A DNA stretch of 64,000 nucleotides from Telopea speciosissima. Taxonomy: Eukaryota > Streptophyta > Magnoliopsida > Proteales > Proteaceae. Location of the stretch: positions 63,254,484-63,318,483 of the forward strand of contig NC_057919.1 in NCBI RefSeq assembly GCF_018873765.1. Reading direction: 5' to 3'. The notes below the pieces were generated by a model, which saw only the letters and a program-made list of their open reading frames with translations, made no database searches and was not told the DNA's origin. How positions within the stretch are numbered: position 1 is the first letter of the stretch; each line of letters starts with the position of its first letter. The position numbers and the translations under genes were made by a program. This document shows, in pieces, positions 47,315 through 58,690 of this stretch.

Positions 47315-48721
47315 ACCAAGCCATATCATGGTAGAGGGTCTCGAGCGCACAAGCATCGGTAAGCTCTGCAAGGCCATCCCGCGCTAGGGAGCCCGCCCTA
47401 TCCACCCACTCCGCGACACGGCCGGCTAAGGTCGAGCCCTCCCGACGCCCAAGGTGATCACCAGGACTCACCCAAGTGGGAATATCAATGGCAAGTACCA
47501 CCGGAGGAACTTGCACCTTTCCCCTTGGAAAGAGGCAATACAGAAGATCCGGAAGGAGCGACAGAGGGAGGCAGAGGCACAGAGCCTGAAACGCCATCAT
47601 CATCAGGTGAAGTACGGGGAAGGAGGACACGCACACCAGAGCTCGTCATGCGAGCATGTCCTGGTCCACCCTTCCGCTTAGCTCCAACAACCACAGCGCA
47701 AGCACCACTAACATTGGTCACTCCAGTGCAGAGGGACCACCCGAGAAGCGGCCTTCCTCCACAGTTGCCACGAAGCAAATCAAGTCGACGCGTATCCACC
47801 GCATAGACCACCCAACCAATCGGATGACATATACATTCAAATACCAACATGCCAATCAAGTACAAAAGACAATGCTCTTACCAGGACTCGCTTCCAGAGA
47901 GACAGGAAGGCCTTCGAGTCCAACTCCGGACGTGGAACGGATCGCGACCAGGCACGGCTTGAGGGAGTCACCCTCAAAATCACTCACTCAAGCCCTTGAT
48001 TGACCCTCTTGAGGTCAATAACTTCCCTAACAATCCGTAATGGGCATCGGGGGACCGTGGCAAAAAAGAAGCGATCCCTCCAATACTTCACGTGACTAGT
48101 GATCCCCGTGAGAAGCTCCACAGAGGCATAGGGCCCCTTGAGCACGCGGTGAGCAAAGTGATAACATCCATGGTTCCCCTTCTTCAACAGATAAAAGTGG
48201 GAGAACAGGGAACAAGAGCTGCACGCCCAGCGTGGCGAAGAAGACATAGAAACCCAAGATCACCCTCCAAGAGTTGGGCAACACCGCCCGGGGTGAGGTA
48301 CCAATGCTCTAACACCAACTCGACAAAGCGAGGATAGGAAGGCGAAGGCCCTGGAGAAAAATGAACTAGTAGAGACAGATCTCACCGCACGATGAGAGAA
48401 GGCATACTCGCCAGCCCAGGAGCACGCAACATTACCTCGGCGGGAATATGGAACTCCTCACGGAGGGAGACCAAGTCGAAGGTGACAAGATACTAGCAAC
48501 GGGCCCAACCTATCGCCAGGACCGACGGCCGAGGATGCCGCCCGAGGGCCGACGATCCCACTGGAACCGGAGACACTAGAAGGTCCCACACCTCCATCAG
48601 TAGCACTAGGGGAGGGTATAGAGGAGGGAGTACCCACAGAAGAAGGCGATCTGGGGAACGCTCCTCGAGGATCCAACCTCGATGAGGGGGCCAAGGTCAC
48701 CCGGAGCGACATGAAGGACAA
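47315..48721 (-). pseudogene. Antisense ORF remnant of the Tat/Retand-like element
   Basis: On the minus strand, several overlapping frames between 48721 and 47315 can be read as one decayed protein. A Ser/Pro-rich start (48721-48458) is followed by a central part with G-N-H-G-C-Y-H-F-A-H-R and V-K-Y-W-R-D-R-F-F-F (48247-47984), then by a hydrophilic tail ending near 47313. Frameshifts separate the parts. Antisense ORFs between pol and the 3' LTR are described in Retand/Ogre-type elements, with unknown function. The match in position and the Trp/Phe-rich core support this reading, but no profile was run. Confidence 0.5.
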
Positions 48722-48859
48722 GAGAGGAATGAACTACTTACTCGAAAGCGATCTCCCGAAGCCGGTAAGAAAAATGAAAGGAATGCCACCGCAAAAGATA
48801 AACAGCAGATCCATCACATATAAGAGGAAGAAAAGAGAGGAAGAGCGAGGGTCCATCAC

Positions 48860-49150
48860 ATCCACGCCGCGGCCACCATAGGCGCGGCCTCACCGGCATG
48901 GCGCAGCCACCCCAGGCGCGGCCACACCCGCAACGTGCGGCCACCCAGGCGCAACCAGCTAGGCGCGGCCACACCCACCAGGTGCGGGCCACACCCGTAA
49001 GGCGGGGCCACCCAGGCGCGGCCACACTCGCAAGGCGCGGCTACACCCAGGCGCGGCCACCCCAAGCACGGCCACCCCGGCGCGGCCACACCCACAGGCG
49101 CGGCCATCCAGGCACGGCTACGCCCTAGGCGCGGCCTCACCGAGGCGCCG
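48860..49150. repeat. GC-rich internal repeat block related to the LTR repeats
   Basis: About a dozen units of GGCGCGGCCACACCC-like sequence, the same motif family as the tandem units inside both LTRs (39240-39400 and 49830-50015). It ends at a run of A (49157-49168). Confidence 0.8.
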
Positions 49151-49717
49151 CCCTACAAAAAAAAAAAAGAGAAAAAGAAAAGGGACCGAATTTACCTCAG
49201 AGAAAAGGCAACCGCACGGGGAGACAGGCACACGACGATGACACGGCCACACCACGGGCACGATCAGGTGACAGAGATCACAAGAGGCAAGGCACTTAAG
49301 CCAAGCACCACTCAAGCCTGCCAAGCAAACCAAGGCACCAAGTGAGCACAAACCAAACATAAGGACCCAAAATCAAGCAAAGTGGATACTAGTGGAGGTG
49401 ACCCAAAAACAAGCACATGGTGGGCACCAAAGAGAGGACAAAAGACAAAAAGTGGAATGCAAGGGGGGAATTAAAGAAGAGCAAAATGGGAGACAAAAAG
49501 TAAGAAAGAGAAATGAGAAGTGAAAGAAGAGAAAGTGAAAGAAAGGAACATATACCTACAAAAAACAAAAGAAGAAAAAGTGTAGGAGGAAAGGTTTGAA
49601 CCCCCAACCTCTCCTACCTCATTAGTGGATTTACAGGCAAACCCCACAAGGAAAGTCTATTCGCAGCGGACCCCTCACTATGTAAAGGCATCTACTCTCT
49701 TGGACATCCTATCCCAA

Positions 49718-49733
49718 GAGAGTGGGGGGCAAA
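49718..49733 (+). other. Polypurine tract of the Tat/Retand-like element
   Basis: GAGAGTGGGGGGCAAA directly abuts the 3' LTR, the expected plus-strand primer. Confidence 0.85.
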
Positions 49734-50522
49734 TGATACATCCAATATTCACCGGGCCAATCAACGATCGCCACGTGTCACAGACGACCCGCTCCATAGC
49801 CAAGGGGAACGAACCGGGGTCCCAGCACCCGGGCTTGGCCAGCACCCAGGTGCGGCCTCACCCAGGGGCGGCCTCACCCAGGCGCGGCCACCACTCGGGC
49901 GCGGCCTCACCTAGGCGCGACCACACATCCGGGCGCGGCCTCACCCAGGCGCGACCACCACTCGGCCGCGGCCTCACCTAGGCGCGGCCACAGATCCAGG
50001 CGCGGCCTCACCCAGGCACAGCATCGTGGGCACGTGAGGTGGGGGCTACCCACCTATGACCCGATCGTATCGCTACAGACTCATGTCACCACCAAGACTC
50101 TAGGCAGCCGCTTAGAAGTCACGTCACCCAGACGGATTCAAGCACCAAGGACGTTATCACCACAAGCGGGTATCTATCCACCAAGGATCTTGATACCACT
50201 AGGACACTCCCTCCCGCGGGGAGATGATCAATCAGGATAGAACCCCATTACCCAGGGCCTCTATCCACTCAACGGGACAATCGCCATCAAACTGGGACTC
50301 TCCACACCGTCATACACTGCTATAAAAGGCAAGGTACACAACCCCATCGGGGACATCTAAACTCATACTGAATAAATACTATTCATCTATTTGCGCCAGG
50401 AGATCTAACTTTAGCATCGGAGAGCCCTAGGCCGGAACCACACCGGTTCTCTCTGTTGACCCCTTGGTCCACTTGCAGGTGACGGCACTCGTAGGACCGC
50501 TCGACGATTTCTTGACGCAACA
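49734..50522 (+). repeat. 3' LTR of the Tat/Retand-like element
   Basis: 789 bp, closely similar to the 5' LTR. Most differences outside the GC-rich tandem block are single transitions, and the block itself differs in unit number. Confidence 0.93.
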
Positions 50523-50527
50523 GTCTC

Positions 50528-51796
50528 CATGTATATGAACCATGTGACACCCCTTCCCATGCTCCTATTGACCTGACAATTCCCTCCCTCACGGTAACGT
50601 ACTGATCCCTTGCCCTAAACTTTTTCCATGCTTATCCAAAAATGCTTATCCAAAAATGAAAATGATGATAAGTTCGGTTTGGGCCAGTCGAGGACACATG
50701 GTGCCTTCAAGATGGTTCATCTTCATCCGACCACATAATTTTTTACATAAGCAATCTCTCTCTAAAGTGTGGACCAATACATCATAAGATAGATTCCCTT
50801 ATCCCCAAAACATGAGATTTTTCATAAGCTGTTCCATCTCTCCAAGCTTCCACTTCTCACTTCTTTTTCTTTCTTTTGGGTTTCCCTTTCTTCATTTTGG
50901 ATGTGAATCTTATTGTAAGAATATATCCAACCCCTCTACTCCTATCTTCCACCTCAATAGATGCTCCCAAGATAGGTATAAGGAGCAGCTGATCAAAACC
51001 CCTTCCAAACACAAATTAATTTAAGGGGAAAGTTTTCTTTCACCGGTGGAGATCGAAGGTTCAAAATTTCTTTCATTATTCCTTAACACCCATCTAAATG
51101 CATTAAATAAAGCCATTAGTGAAGGAATTCCTCTTTCTTCACTCCTTAAGGAAAACTCCATCCCTAATTAAACAAAGGGCTACGCCCAGACACATGGGGT
51201 GGGTATTTCTGCTTTCAGGGGGGCAAGGCGATCATTTTGCCCACCCCTAATATGTTTGAGTGCAGTCTACACCCCTGATACAGAGACCATTTGGCCTTAA
51301 AGGGGCAGTTTAAATAAAATGTAGAGGGTGGTAATCTTGTCATTTAAAAGAAATGTACGGTAGTCACATAAGCCACATTAGTCGAGTATGGATCATCTGC
51401 ACGTACCAACAGGTGAACGTACATCTCAGAGTCAATCATATTTTAATTTTATTTCCATAAAAACCCCTCCTCCCCTTGTAAATGGCAAAAATAGAATAAG
51501 TGATTGGCTCTCAAATGTACATTCACCTGTTGATACGTGCGGAAGAACTGAACTTCATTAGTCACATTCCACAAATCCACAAATAGTGATTTGCTAAATA
51601 TTTTTATTGCAACTTGTGATTCCTTCTTTTCATGATATGATCAAATGCTCTCTGATACGAGAATCCACCGAAATATCTCAAAAAGAACATTCTTATTTGC
51701 TTTGTGGGCAATGGAGGGTGGAGAAAGGACAAATTAAGAAAAGAGAAGGTTTCCCGGCCCATTCAAGCAAAGCAACAATACACCCTTACCATCTTA
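50528..51796 (+). promoter_or_regulatory. Unit 3 spacer and promoter region of glutaredoxin copy 3
   Basis: Paralogous to 58680-60830 upstream of copy 4, sharing TGCTTATCCAAAAATGAAA, TTTCACCGGTGGAGATCGAAG and GTTTAAATAAAA. It contains a MITE (51384-51555), and 51175-51290 (starting GGCTACGCCCAGACACATGG) is a further segment absent from copy 4. No other gene. Confidence 0.65.
51384..51555. mobile_element. hAT-type MITE in the promoter of copy 3, TSD CATTAGTC
   Basis: 172 bp with long inverted arms sharing GCACGTA.CAACAGGTGAA. CATTAGTC flanks it exactly at 51376-51383 and 51556-51563. Copies 2 and 4 have the uninterrupted site CCACATTA[AG]TCACATTCC. The 8-bp duplication fits hAT. It sits about 385-556 bases before the start codon of copy 3. 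Confidence 0.9.
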
Positions 51797-51804
51797 TATA
51801 AATA
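51797..51804 (+). promoter_or_regulatory. TATA box of glutaredoxin copy 3
   Basis: TATAAATA preceded by CTTA (CTTG in other copies), 136 bases upstream of the ATG. Confidence 0.85.
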
Positions 51805-51898
51805 GGTCTCATTGGAACTAAGGTTCCTCACAGCAAAAACCAAAGCTAGTTTTTTCTTAGTTCAGCCAAATCTCATTTCAGTTCTCTATCTCATTATT

Positions 51899-51924
51899 CT
51901 TTCTTTCTTTCTTTCTTTCTTTCT
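51899..51924 (+). repeat. (CTTT)6 microsatellite in the 5' leader of copy 3
   Basis: Six CTTT units end about 15 bases before the ATG. Copy 4 has eight units at the same place. Copies 1 and 2 have no array. Confidence 0.92.
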
Positions 51925-51939
51925 TGATCTGTTGTAATA

Positions 51940-52248
51940 ATGGAGAGACTATCGATGTTGTCCAAACAAAAGCCAGTGGTGATCTTCAGCAAGAGCTCTT
52001 GTTGCATGAGCCACACTCTCAAGACTCTCATCTGTAACTACGGGGCCAACCCTTTGGTCTACGAGCTTGATGAGGAGCCAAAAGGATGGGAATTGGAAAA
52101 CGCACTCATGAGGCTAGGCTGTAACCCAGTTGTTCCAGTTGTGTTCATAGGCGGGCAATTGGTTGGCGGAGCGAATGAGGTCATGGAGCGGCAGATGAAT
52201 GGTACTCTTAAAGAAACACTTATCCGAGCAAATGCAATATGGGTTTAA
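51940..52248 (+). CDS. CC-type (ROXY class) glutaredoxin, copy 3, active site CCMS
   Basis: A single-exon gene of 102 codons. The active site is C21-C22-M23-S24, the monothiol CCMS form found in many CC-type glutaredoxins, with H25-T-L-K after it. The V65-P66 loop, G71-G72 and G76-G77 are kept, and the tail is R-A-N-A-I-W-V. Differences unique to this copy cluster in one helix: [11 protein letters not shown] replaces D-E-D-P-N-G-R-E-L-E-R, changing three charged or polar positions, and A-N-P-L-V-Y replaces A-S-P-L-V-H. The leader carries a CTTT array directly before the ATG and the promoter carries a hAT MITE. By family it is a TGA-linked co-regulator. CCMS members of this class are generally thought to lack ordinary dithiol reductase activity. 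The frame is intact. Confidence 0.92.
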   Translation: MERLSMLSKQKPVVIFSKSSCCMSHTLKTLICNYGANPLVYELDEEPKGWELENALMRLGCNPVVPVVFIGGQLVGGANEVMERQMNGTLKETLIRANAIWV

Positions 52249-52353
52249 TATTCTAATACGCGGCTCTAATTTCATATTAGAAAATAATCATACACATTTG
52301 TTTTTTGAATAGTAGGTTTACTTTTGCATGTAACCTCTTTTTGTGTAACTTAT

Positions 52354-52359
52354 AATAAA
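52354..52359 (+). terminator. Poly(A) signal of glutaredoxin copy 3
   Basis: AATAAA in GTGTAACTTATAATAAAG, 106 bases after the stop. Confidence 0.75.
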
Positions 52360-52431
52360 GATGAGCTTTTCATAATTCTTCCATAATATTATAATACTAT
52401 ACGAAGATACCGAAGTTATAATAGTAATTAT

Positions 52432-52462
<31 letters not shown>

Positions 52463-52589
52463 CTTGGTTACCAAACTTGGTAATTTTAATTATTAGATAG
52501 ACAGATAGATAGATATAGGATTAGATTAACCGTACCACATGTTAAATGTTAAAAATATCTTTGATAATTAAAACCATTGGTCATAATGG

Positions 52590-53222
52590 CGGACAACTAG
52601 GGTTTCTTCGCTTTGCTCCTTAGCTTAGTTTTTTAGGTTTTTTTTTCCTCTTCCGCCGCCGTCCACGAACTATCTCCGCCATTAGTGTGTGGTCTTCAAT
52701 CTCTGCCTCTGTGCGTGTTGTACTCTCCGCCTTCGTGCGTGTTTGTTTTGTTTTTTCACCACCTCATCACCAGCCTCTCCATCATGACTACCGACTCAGC
52801 CAATGAAGAGGATTCTGACGATGAAGATGATGTCGATGATGGGGTGCCTACGGTTACGCCGGCAACACTCCCCTTCGCTGTTGTTTCTTTCCCCCTCCTT
52901 TCCCTCTTCATCTATTCCAGTCTGGTCGCCGGATGGCCATATCCACAAATGGGGCCCTTTCTATTGGCACATTAGTGCATGCACGTAAAATTAGCATAGG
53001 CTACAGCCTATTTTCTAGGGAAGTGGTTGTGTCCCAACCTCTAGTTTGGATGACCCAGTCAATGGCATGTGAGATCGGGTCAATTTCTGTTCCTTAGTTT
53101 TGGATATGTATATCCATACCTTGTATTTATCATGCCCTCTATCTGTTTTATGTATTTCCTTTTTCTTTGTTTGACATTGTTGGGCGCGCATAAATGAATA
53201 ACCTTTTTCTACCAAAAAAAAA
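52590..53222 (+). mobile_element. Possible short LINE-derived or retroposed insertion with poly(A) tail
   Basis: Starts with a C/T-rich leader (CTTCCGCCGCCGTCC), then an ATG at 52784 opening an acidic 63-codon frame (E-E-D-S-D-D-E-D-D). It ends with a run of A near 53213-53222 after a 3' UTR-like tract. The layout (leader, ORF start, tail) fits an internally deleted LINE or a retrocopy. No target duplication was found and the frame matches no family I know. Confidence 0.35.
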
Positions 53223-53433
53223 TCTAGAGAATTGTTTCGGCACATGAAAAATTCTGTTTGAAATGATTTTTTTTTTGGTAAAATATTTGAAATGAAACTC
53301 AACATAACCTCAAATTTTGACCTCATTCGATCTATCACATGACATAAATTCGGCCATTCTGACAAACTTATCCAACAACCGGCAGGCCATTATATGACAA
53401 ACTTAGCCCTAATTAATTTGTTTGATTTAATAC

Positions 53434-56425
53434 TGTAGACACCACATTTTGACACCTTGGAAGTATGTCTTGGCAATGATGGTTAAAGACGTAACTCGTG
53501 TGGTGACTGAATGGCAAGAATTACCAAATTACCCCTACCCCACTTTTTGTAACCAAACTGTCCCAAATAGAGCCTAAACCCTTAGCATAGCCGTATTTAA
53601 CCATTTTAAGTTCACATTTGAAGTTTCACCCAAATCCAACACCTTTCATGAAAATGACTGTTTTGCCCCTGGCACGGTTCTCGGTATCTGGACCACCCGA
53701 TTTAGTCCGAAATACTTTGGATGACCTCATTTGGTCATATTAAGTTTTCACGTAAAGTTTCGGCCAAATCGGGTAACTTTTGTGAAAATAACCGTTTTGC
53801 CCCTGGCATGGTTCTTGGTACCCGAGCCACCCGATGTGACCTGATATCATTTGGATAACTTTATTTGGTCATATTATGCTTACACGTAAAATTTCATACA
53901 ATTTTGGTATCATTTGGACCTTGATTGGTGTGAAATATCATTTATGTGTTTTCTTCGATATCCGTGCCATTTTTAGGCAAAATCTAGTCATATCTGCCAC
54001 ACGGATGGAAAGTACAGGTTGAGACCTTCGCGGCAATATGTGGCGCGTCAAAATCGGCCACATGGATTGGGAGATATTAGCATTTGAACGTGAACCTTTA
54101 AAGTGGAATCTTTAAATGGTTTATTAAAAAATAAATAAAATAAGAAAGGTGGGTCAAACTGAGTTGACCCGAACCGAGTCAACCCAATCTGACCCGGCCC
54201 AGCTGGACTGTCGGCAGGGGACAAGCCCCCACCGTTTAGGCTGAGCCACACATGGCCCATCACCCATGCCCACCTGCCCAGCAGGCCTAGGCACACGCAA
54301 GCCCAGGCTGCTCAGCAAGCCTGGCCACACGCAAGCCAGCCCATAGCCATTAAGGCCCCAAGGGTCTTTGAGACCTTTCCTCGAACAAATTTTCTCCTAT
54401 AAATAGGAGGCCATTTGGAGGGTCTAGGAATGGAGAAAAATTAGTGAAAAATTACCTTCACGCAGTCCTTTATCCCCTCTTTCCAACCATGGTTTTCTCA
54501 TCCATAGGTTATGCTACATTACTGATATAAAATTCCGTAAATACCCCTTCTTCATCATTCTTGCCATTCGAAGCAACCACACTTGGAGCGGCTTTTGAAG
54601 GTTTCAGGCGACTATTTACGGTCACACAAGGTTATTAAAGCTGAGCCTAGGCACTTCCACGCTTCAAGGGTATTTTTCCATATTTTTTACTTATTTCTAA
54701 GTATTTGTTTTGATTTTCTTTACAACAAAGGTTGTTTTTCAGTTATAAAAATGTTAAAAATAATTCAAGAATGAAAAAAATATGAAATTTTCAGGGATGA
54801 TGATTGTCACTATGTTTGACATTCATTAATTTTCTCAAGCTCCAAATCATTTTTTTTATGATATTTTTGCCCCTGTAAAGGATTTCGGATTATGCAAAAT
54901 CTGAACATGTGGGTGGGTATTTGGACAAAAGTGTTGTGACCATGTTAAAGATCATGTTTTGATTAGTGGGAATGGGCTCTGGTTTGATCCAATTCGGATC
55001 TGTGATGGGGATTTTGTATTTTTCTTTGTTTTTCCTTCTTTTTTAGTATTTCAGAAAATATTAAAAATAATATAAATGCATAAAATTCACAAAAAAATTA
55101 TGGAATGCATATTTCATCATGCTTGATTTTACGGAATCATTATCCACTGACATGCATGTTTGATAGTTTTTATACATTTCCCACCTCATTTAGGGGTATA
55201 AATGTCATTTTTCTAATTATAATGAAAAATTATGGAAAAATAGGAAAAAATGTTTTTATGCAGGACATGCTGTTTTAGAATGGTTTAGGATGTTTTCATA
55301 TGCATACGTGACCATCATGCTTGATAGATATGCATACAAAGTCATTTGCGCCTTCTAGGGGCATTTTGGTAATTTACCAAACATGGGCCTAGGCTATCAT
55401 GCTGGAAATATCATTTGGTGTGTTCAGTCATTCTAGGATGTTTAACATCACTTTCGATGCCTACAATGATTCTAAGTGTCTTTTGACACTTTTGCCATTT
55501 TGCCCTTAGGGGCATTTTGGTCATTTTGTAACCAAACCTTGCTTAGGACCCCGAAAAGGCTCCTGTTACTTTTGCCGCATGTTTTAACATTTAATAAACA
55601 TGTTTTAAGCATAAGTCAGCATTTTCATGAATTATCATGCATTTTCTACATGTTTGCCATAACAGGGGCATTTTGGTAATTTTTACCATCCCACATTTCC
55701 TTAGCATTTCATGTGCTCTCGATGATCCAAATGCATGATGTTAATGTTATTTAATCATATTTTGCTTATTTACAGCATTTAAATATGATTTCATACCTTT
55801 GCACATATTTTGACCCTTTAGTGGCATTTTCGTAATTTTGGCAATTTTGGCCTATGAATTACTTTGCTTATCAATGATTGTCTTTCTCCATGATATAATT
55901 AAACTTGGTTTTCTTTTTTACAGTTAGCCATGTTTTTTGACCATAAAATTAGGCTTTCTAATTTAGGAAAATCCATTAATTAGCTTAACTAGGATGCATA
56001 ATGTACATAATCATCTAGTCTAATGATAGTAATTAGGATTAAAACATTAATCTTAATTAGTCTAATTAGGTTCATAAATTTCAATCAAGTTAATAAAAAA
56101 ATCTTCAAAAAAAAAATTTAGTTTAATTAGGTGCATAATATGTATAACACAACAGTACACAACAGAGTTTGATCTAGGAAGATCGATCGTCGGCCGGACG
56201 GTTGCTGGGTGCCTGACACCTTCCTAGCCCGTAACTTGACACTTACCTAGAGATCTGGGCCAGACCATCCATTGAGTCATTGGAGTTAATTTAGTGCCCC
56301 TTCTGCGAAGGAGGGGCACCATTAATGGATCCTAAACCCTAAATCTAGGTGGCGACTCCCATTTTTCTATTTTCATTCTTTCCCCCGGGTGCACGCTCAA
56401 CGACCCTCCGTCCGTTGCACCTACA
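53434..56425 (+). mobile_element. Solo LTR B of the same large-LTR family, TSD AATAC
   Basis: 2,992 bp, from TGTAGACACCACA to GCACCTACA, flanked by AATAC at 53429-53433 and 56426-56430. It closely matches solo LTR A along its whole length, with TATAAATA at 54398-54405. It has one unit fewer in the CACGCAAGCCCAGGCTGC block. The paralogous unit 2 position (about 20690) has GATTTGATACTTC without it. Confidence 0.92.
54398..54405 (+). promoter_or_regulatory. TATA box of solo LTR B
   Basis: TATAAATA followed by GGAGG at the position matching 16370-16377. Confidence 0.55.
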
Positions 56426-56430
56426 AATAC

Positions 56431-56874
56431 TTCTTAGAGAACTCTCTCTTTTATGTTTAATGTGTGAAGCGAAGGTCGAAGAAATTCTCTTTCCCTTTCT
56501 CCTTTTCTCCTTCTTTGTTGCCCTTTTGCATATTATCCTATTCTATCTCTGTCGAATCTATTAAAGCTACAAACTAGAATATGAAAAATAGTAGAACAAC
56601 ACAACCTGTACCTTCCTCTCTACCCCCTCCCTCTCCCTCTCCCTCTCCCTCTCCCGCCTTTCTTTCTGTTGTAGTATATAGATAATGTACTTGGCCAAAT
56701 GTCTTAATATGTGATGCTACAATCCGAGCACACTTTTCCCTTTATCACATGCCCACCAATACATAGATATAATAATAGAATGTGGATTCTCATCCCCTCC
56801 ACTCACTCGCAACCCCACGCAATTCTACTATAAGTGTCCTCTCTCTCTCATTCATTCATTCATTCATTCATTGT
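56431..56874. other. Unit 4 spacer between the solo LTR and a hAT element
   Basis: Paralogous to 20836-21350 of unit 2 (CTTTTATGTTTAAT, then AAAGAAATTCTCTTTCCCTTTC). Contains (CCCTCT)n near 56625-56655 and (ATTC)n near 56850-56871. No gene. Confidence 0.6.
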
Positions 56875-57503
56875 TAGGGGTGTAAGTTTCACCCTGACCA
56901 CCCGGGCCTGCCCTGAACCCGAACAGGGCTTGGGCTGGATTTTTCAACCCTGAGAACGGGTTAGGGTTGAAATTTCCAGGCCCTAGATTACAGTCGGGTT
57001 GGATCAGGGTTGAGGCCTCGGGCTAAGCCTGTGTTAGGTTATGCTTTGCAATTTTTTTACATTTTTTAATATTTTTTTTAGTATCTAATTATCTATTGGT
57101 TTACTAAAAAACGACTAATTATCTATTGAACAAAAATATTTACAATTTTAAGATTGAGTTAAGTTTTTTTAACCCAAAGAAAAGTCTAATTGTCAATTGA
57201 GTGTGAAACAAACCAATACCCAATCACATGTGTCTTATTTTTTTTTAATGCATAAGACGATGTAAATGGCAAAAAGTAGGGCAAGTCAAGGCCAACCAGA
57301 TCCTTGCAAAAATCAGGGTCAATCAGGGCTAACCCGACCCAGCCTGGCCCGATCAAGATCAATCAAGGTCAGGCTGGGCTGGGTTGAGCCCGACAGGGTT
57401 GGGCCTGGGCTGAGATAGCTCAGGCTTGGGTTGAGCTAAGAGGACTCGGGGTTGGGGTAGGGTTTTAAAAAACCCGACCCAGCCCAGCCTTGTTTCACCC
57501 CTA
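56875..57503. mobile_element. Non-autonomous hAT element, near-perfect 8-bp TSD
   Basis: The ends are TAGGGGTGTAAGTTTC and the complement of TAGGGGTGAAACAAGG. Flanks are TTCATTGT (56867-56874) and CTCATTGT (57504-57511), 7 of 8 identical. The interior is rich in GGGTTGGGCCTGGGCTGAG-type motifs and has no transposase. Decayed relatives lie at about 19040-19735 and 21710-22005, and a further related stretch at about 59575-60030. Confidence 0.85.
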
Positions 57504-57639
57504 CTCATTGTTGTTCATCTTCGTCTTCTCAATGAATGTTTGTTTTGTCAAAGTATAACAATTTCATATCAAGTTATGAATAGAAGCAACAACAAAAGTA
57601 ACAAATAACTTTTGTTGAAGTGTTCAACTCAAAATTTTA

Positions 57640-58690
57640 ATGTTTTTTTTTTTGGAAAATTAAAAATATATTTAATAGAGCGTCAAAATTATAACACTCA
57701 GAAAGGAGGAAGGGGGGAGGGAGGGAGCATATTGACAAAGCAAGTACCCACCATGGAGTCCCCAAAAATGGTTAATTTGGACAAAAATTTGACGAGTAAA
57801 AACATCTCTAAGTAACGATTAACAAACATACCAAACGGTGTTATTCCAATGGTTTGTGTCGTCGATGCTCCAAACACAGTTGATAATTCGATAACCATTC
57901 TATGTCATTTTAAAAATGAATTTAGCCGAAGATGATGGGAGGTGAACAAGCCTTGTAAGTTCAAGTGATGATGATGAATGGGTGATGTCATCTAAGTTGA
58001 CAATTGACTTCTCTTCAAGTGGGTCTAGAAAAATATCATCACTTACATCATTTTGGAAATGAAAAAGAAAAGGAGAATGATGTAAAGTCCGCTAGGCCAT
58101 GGAAATTCAGATCGAGAGAGTGATAAAAATAAGTTCTAATAAACTTGAACCTAGATTTAAGATTTTCTAGAACTGTACCAGTTTTGGAAAATGAACATAC
58201 TCTTTATATAACTCGATATGAGTTGACTCTAAATCCAAATGAAAGAAGACTCATGAGGATACAAAGTTTATGAAATACAATTTTCTCAGATTCTGATTAT
58301 AGGATGTTGAAAACTAGCCGTGAAAATAGGGCTTCTGTAAGGACGAATTTTGAAAATGAAAACAAAAAAAACGAAATAATTTTGGATTTGTGTGAAAGAG
58401 ATTAGTAGGAACTGAAACACATCTCTTCTAGGATGTGTTGTAGTAGCACCAAGAGTGTTGTTGCAACTCTTCTAGGAATCAAGTAACACAAGAAAAACAC
58501 CAACTTTTCAAGGATAGTGAGAAACTCTTCTAGGTTTCGATGAACTCGAACTCTTCTTCTATGTTTCTATGAGCTAGATTTCTTCAAGGTTCAAGAGAAT
58601 GCATCAATCACTTTGTATTATCAAAACTCAATGTCTGACAATGAACATAGCTAGGCCTTTTATAGGCAAATATTAAAAAAAAATGAGTGA
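57640..58690 (-). repeat. Dispersed retroposed repeat, copy 2 (minus strand)
   Basis: Partner of 36835-37950. On the minus strand it has CCTATAAAAGGCCTAG near 58653-58668 and ends at the A run corresponding to the T run near 57641-57652. It was inserted after TCAAAATTTTAATG, where unit 2 (about 21450) continues without it. Confidence 0.55.

Larger units (their letters stand above)
39152..50522 (+). mobile_element. Ty3/gypsy LTR retrotransposon, Tat/Retand-like, TSD GTCTC
   Basis: LTRs at 39152-39908 and 49734-50522 start TGATACATCC and end CAACA. GTCTC occurs just outside at 39147-39151 and 50523-50527. Inside are a primer site, gag, protease, reverse transcriptase, RNase H, a second RNase H, integrase, a 33-bp tandem repeat array, an antisense ORF remnant and a polypurine tract. 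The second RNase H before integrase and the long 3' region are features of the Tat lineage (Tat, Retand, Ogre). Isolated in-frame stops and several frameshifts make it non-autonomous now. Sharply GC-richer than the surrounding DNA. Confidence 0.95.

Noticed and set aside
46629..49140. Numerous overlapping frames on both strands in the 3' part of the gypsy element
   Set aside because: GC-rich DNA opens many chance frames; only the minus-strand set at 47315-48721 has a coherent protein-like order, so the rest are left out.
52685..52975. 96-codon frame and overlapping 63-codon acidic frame as host genes
   Set aside because: They lie between a C/T-rich leader and a poly(A)-like run, have no recognisable domain, and look like part of a retroposed fragment.
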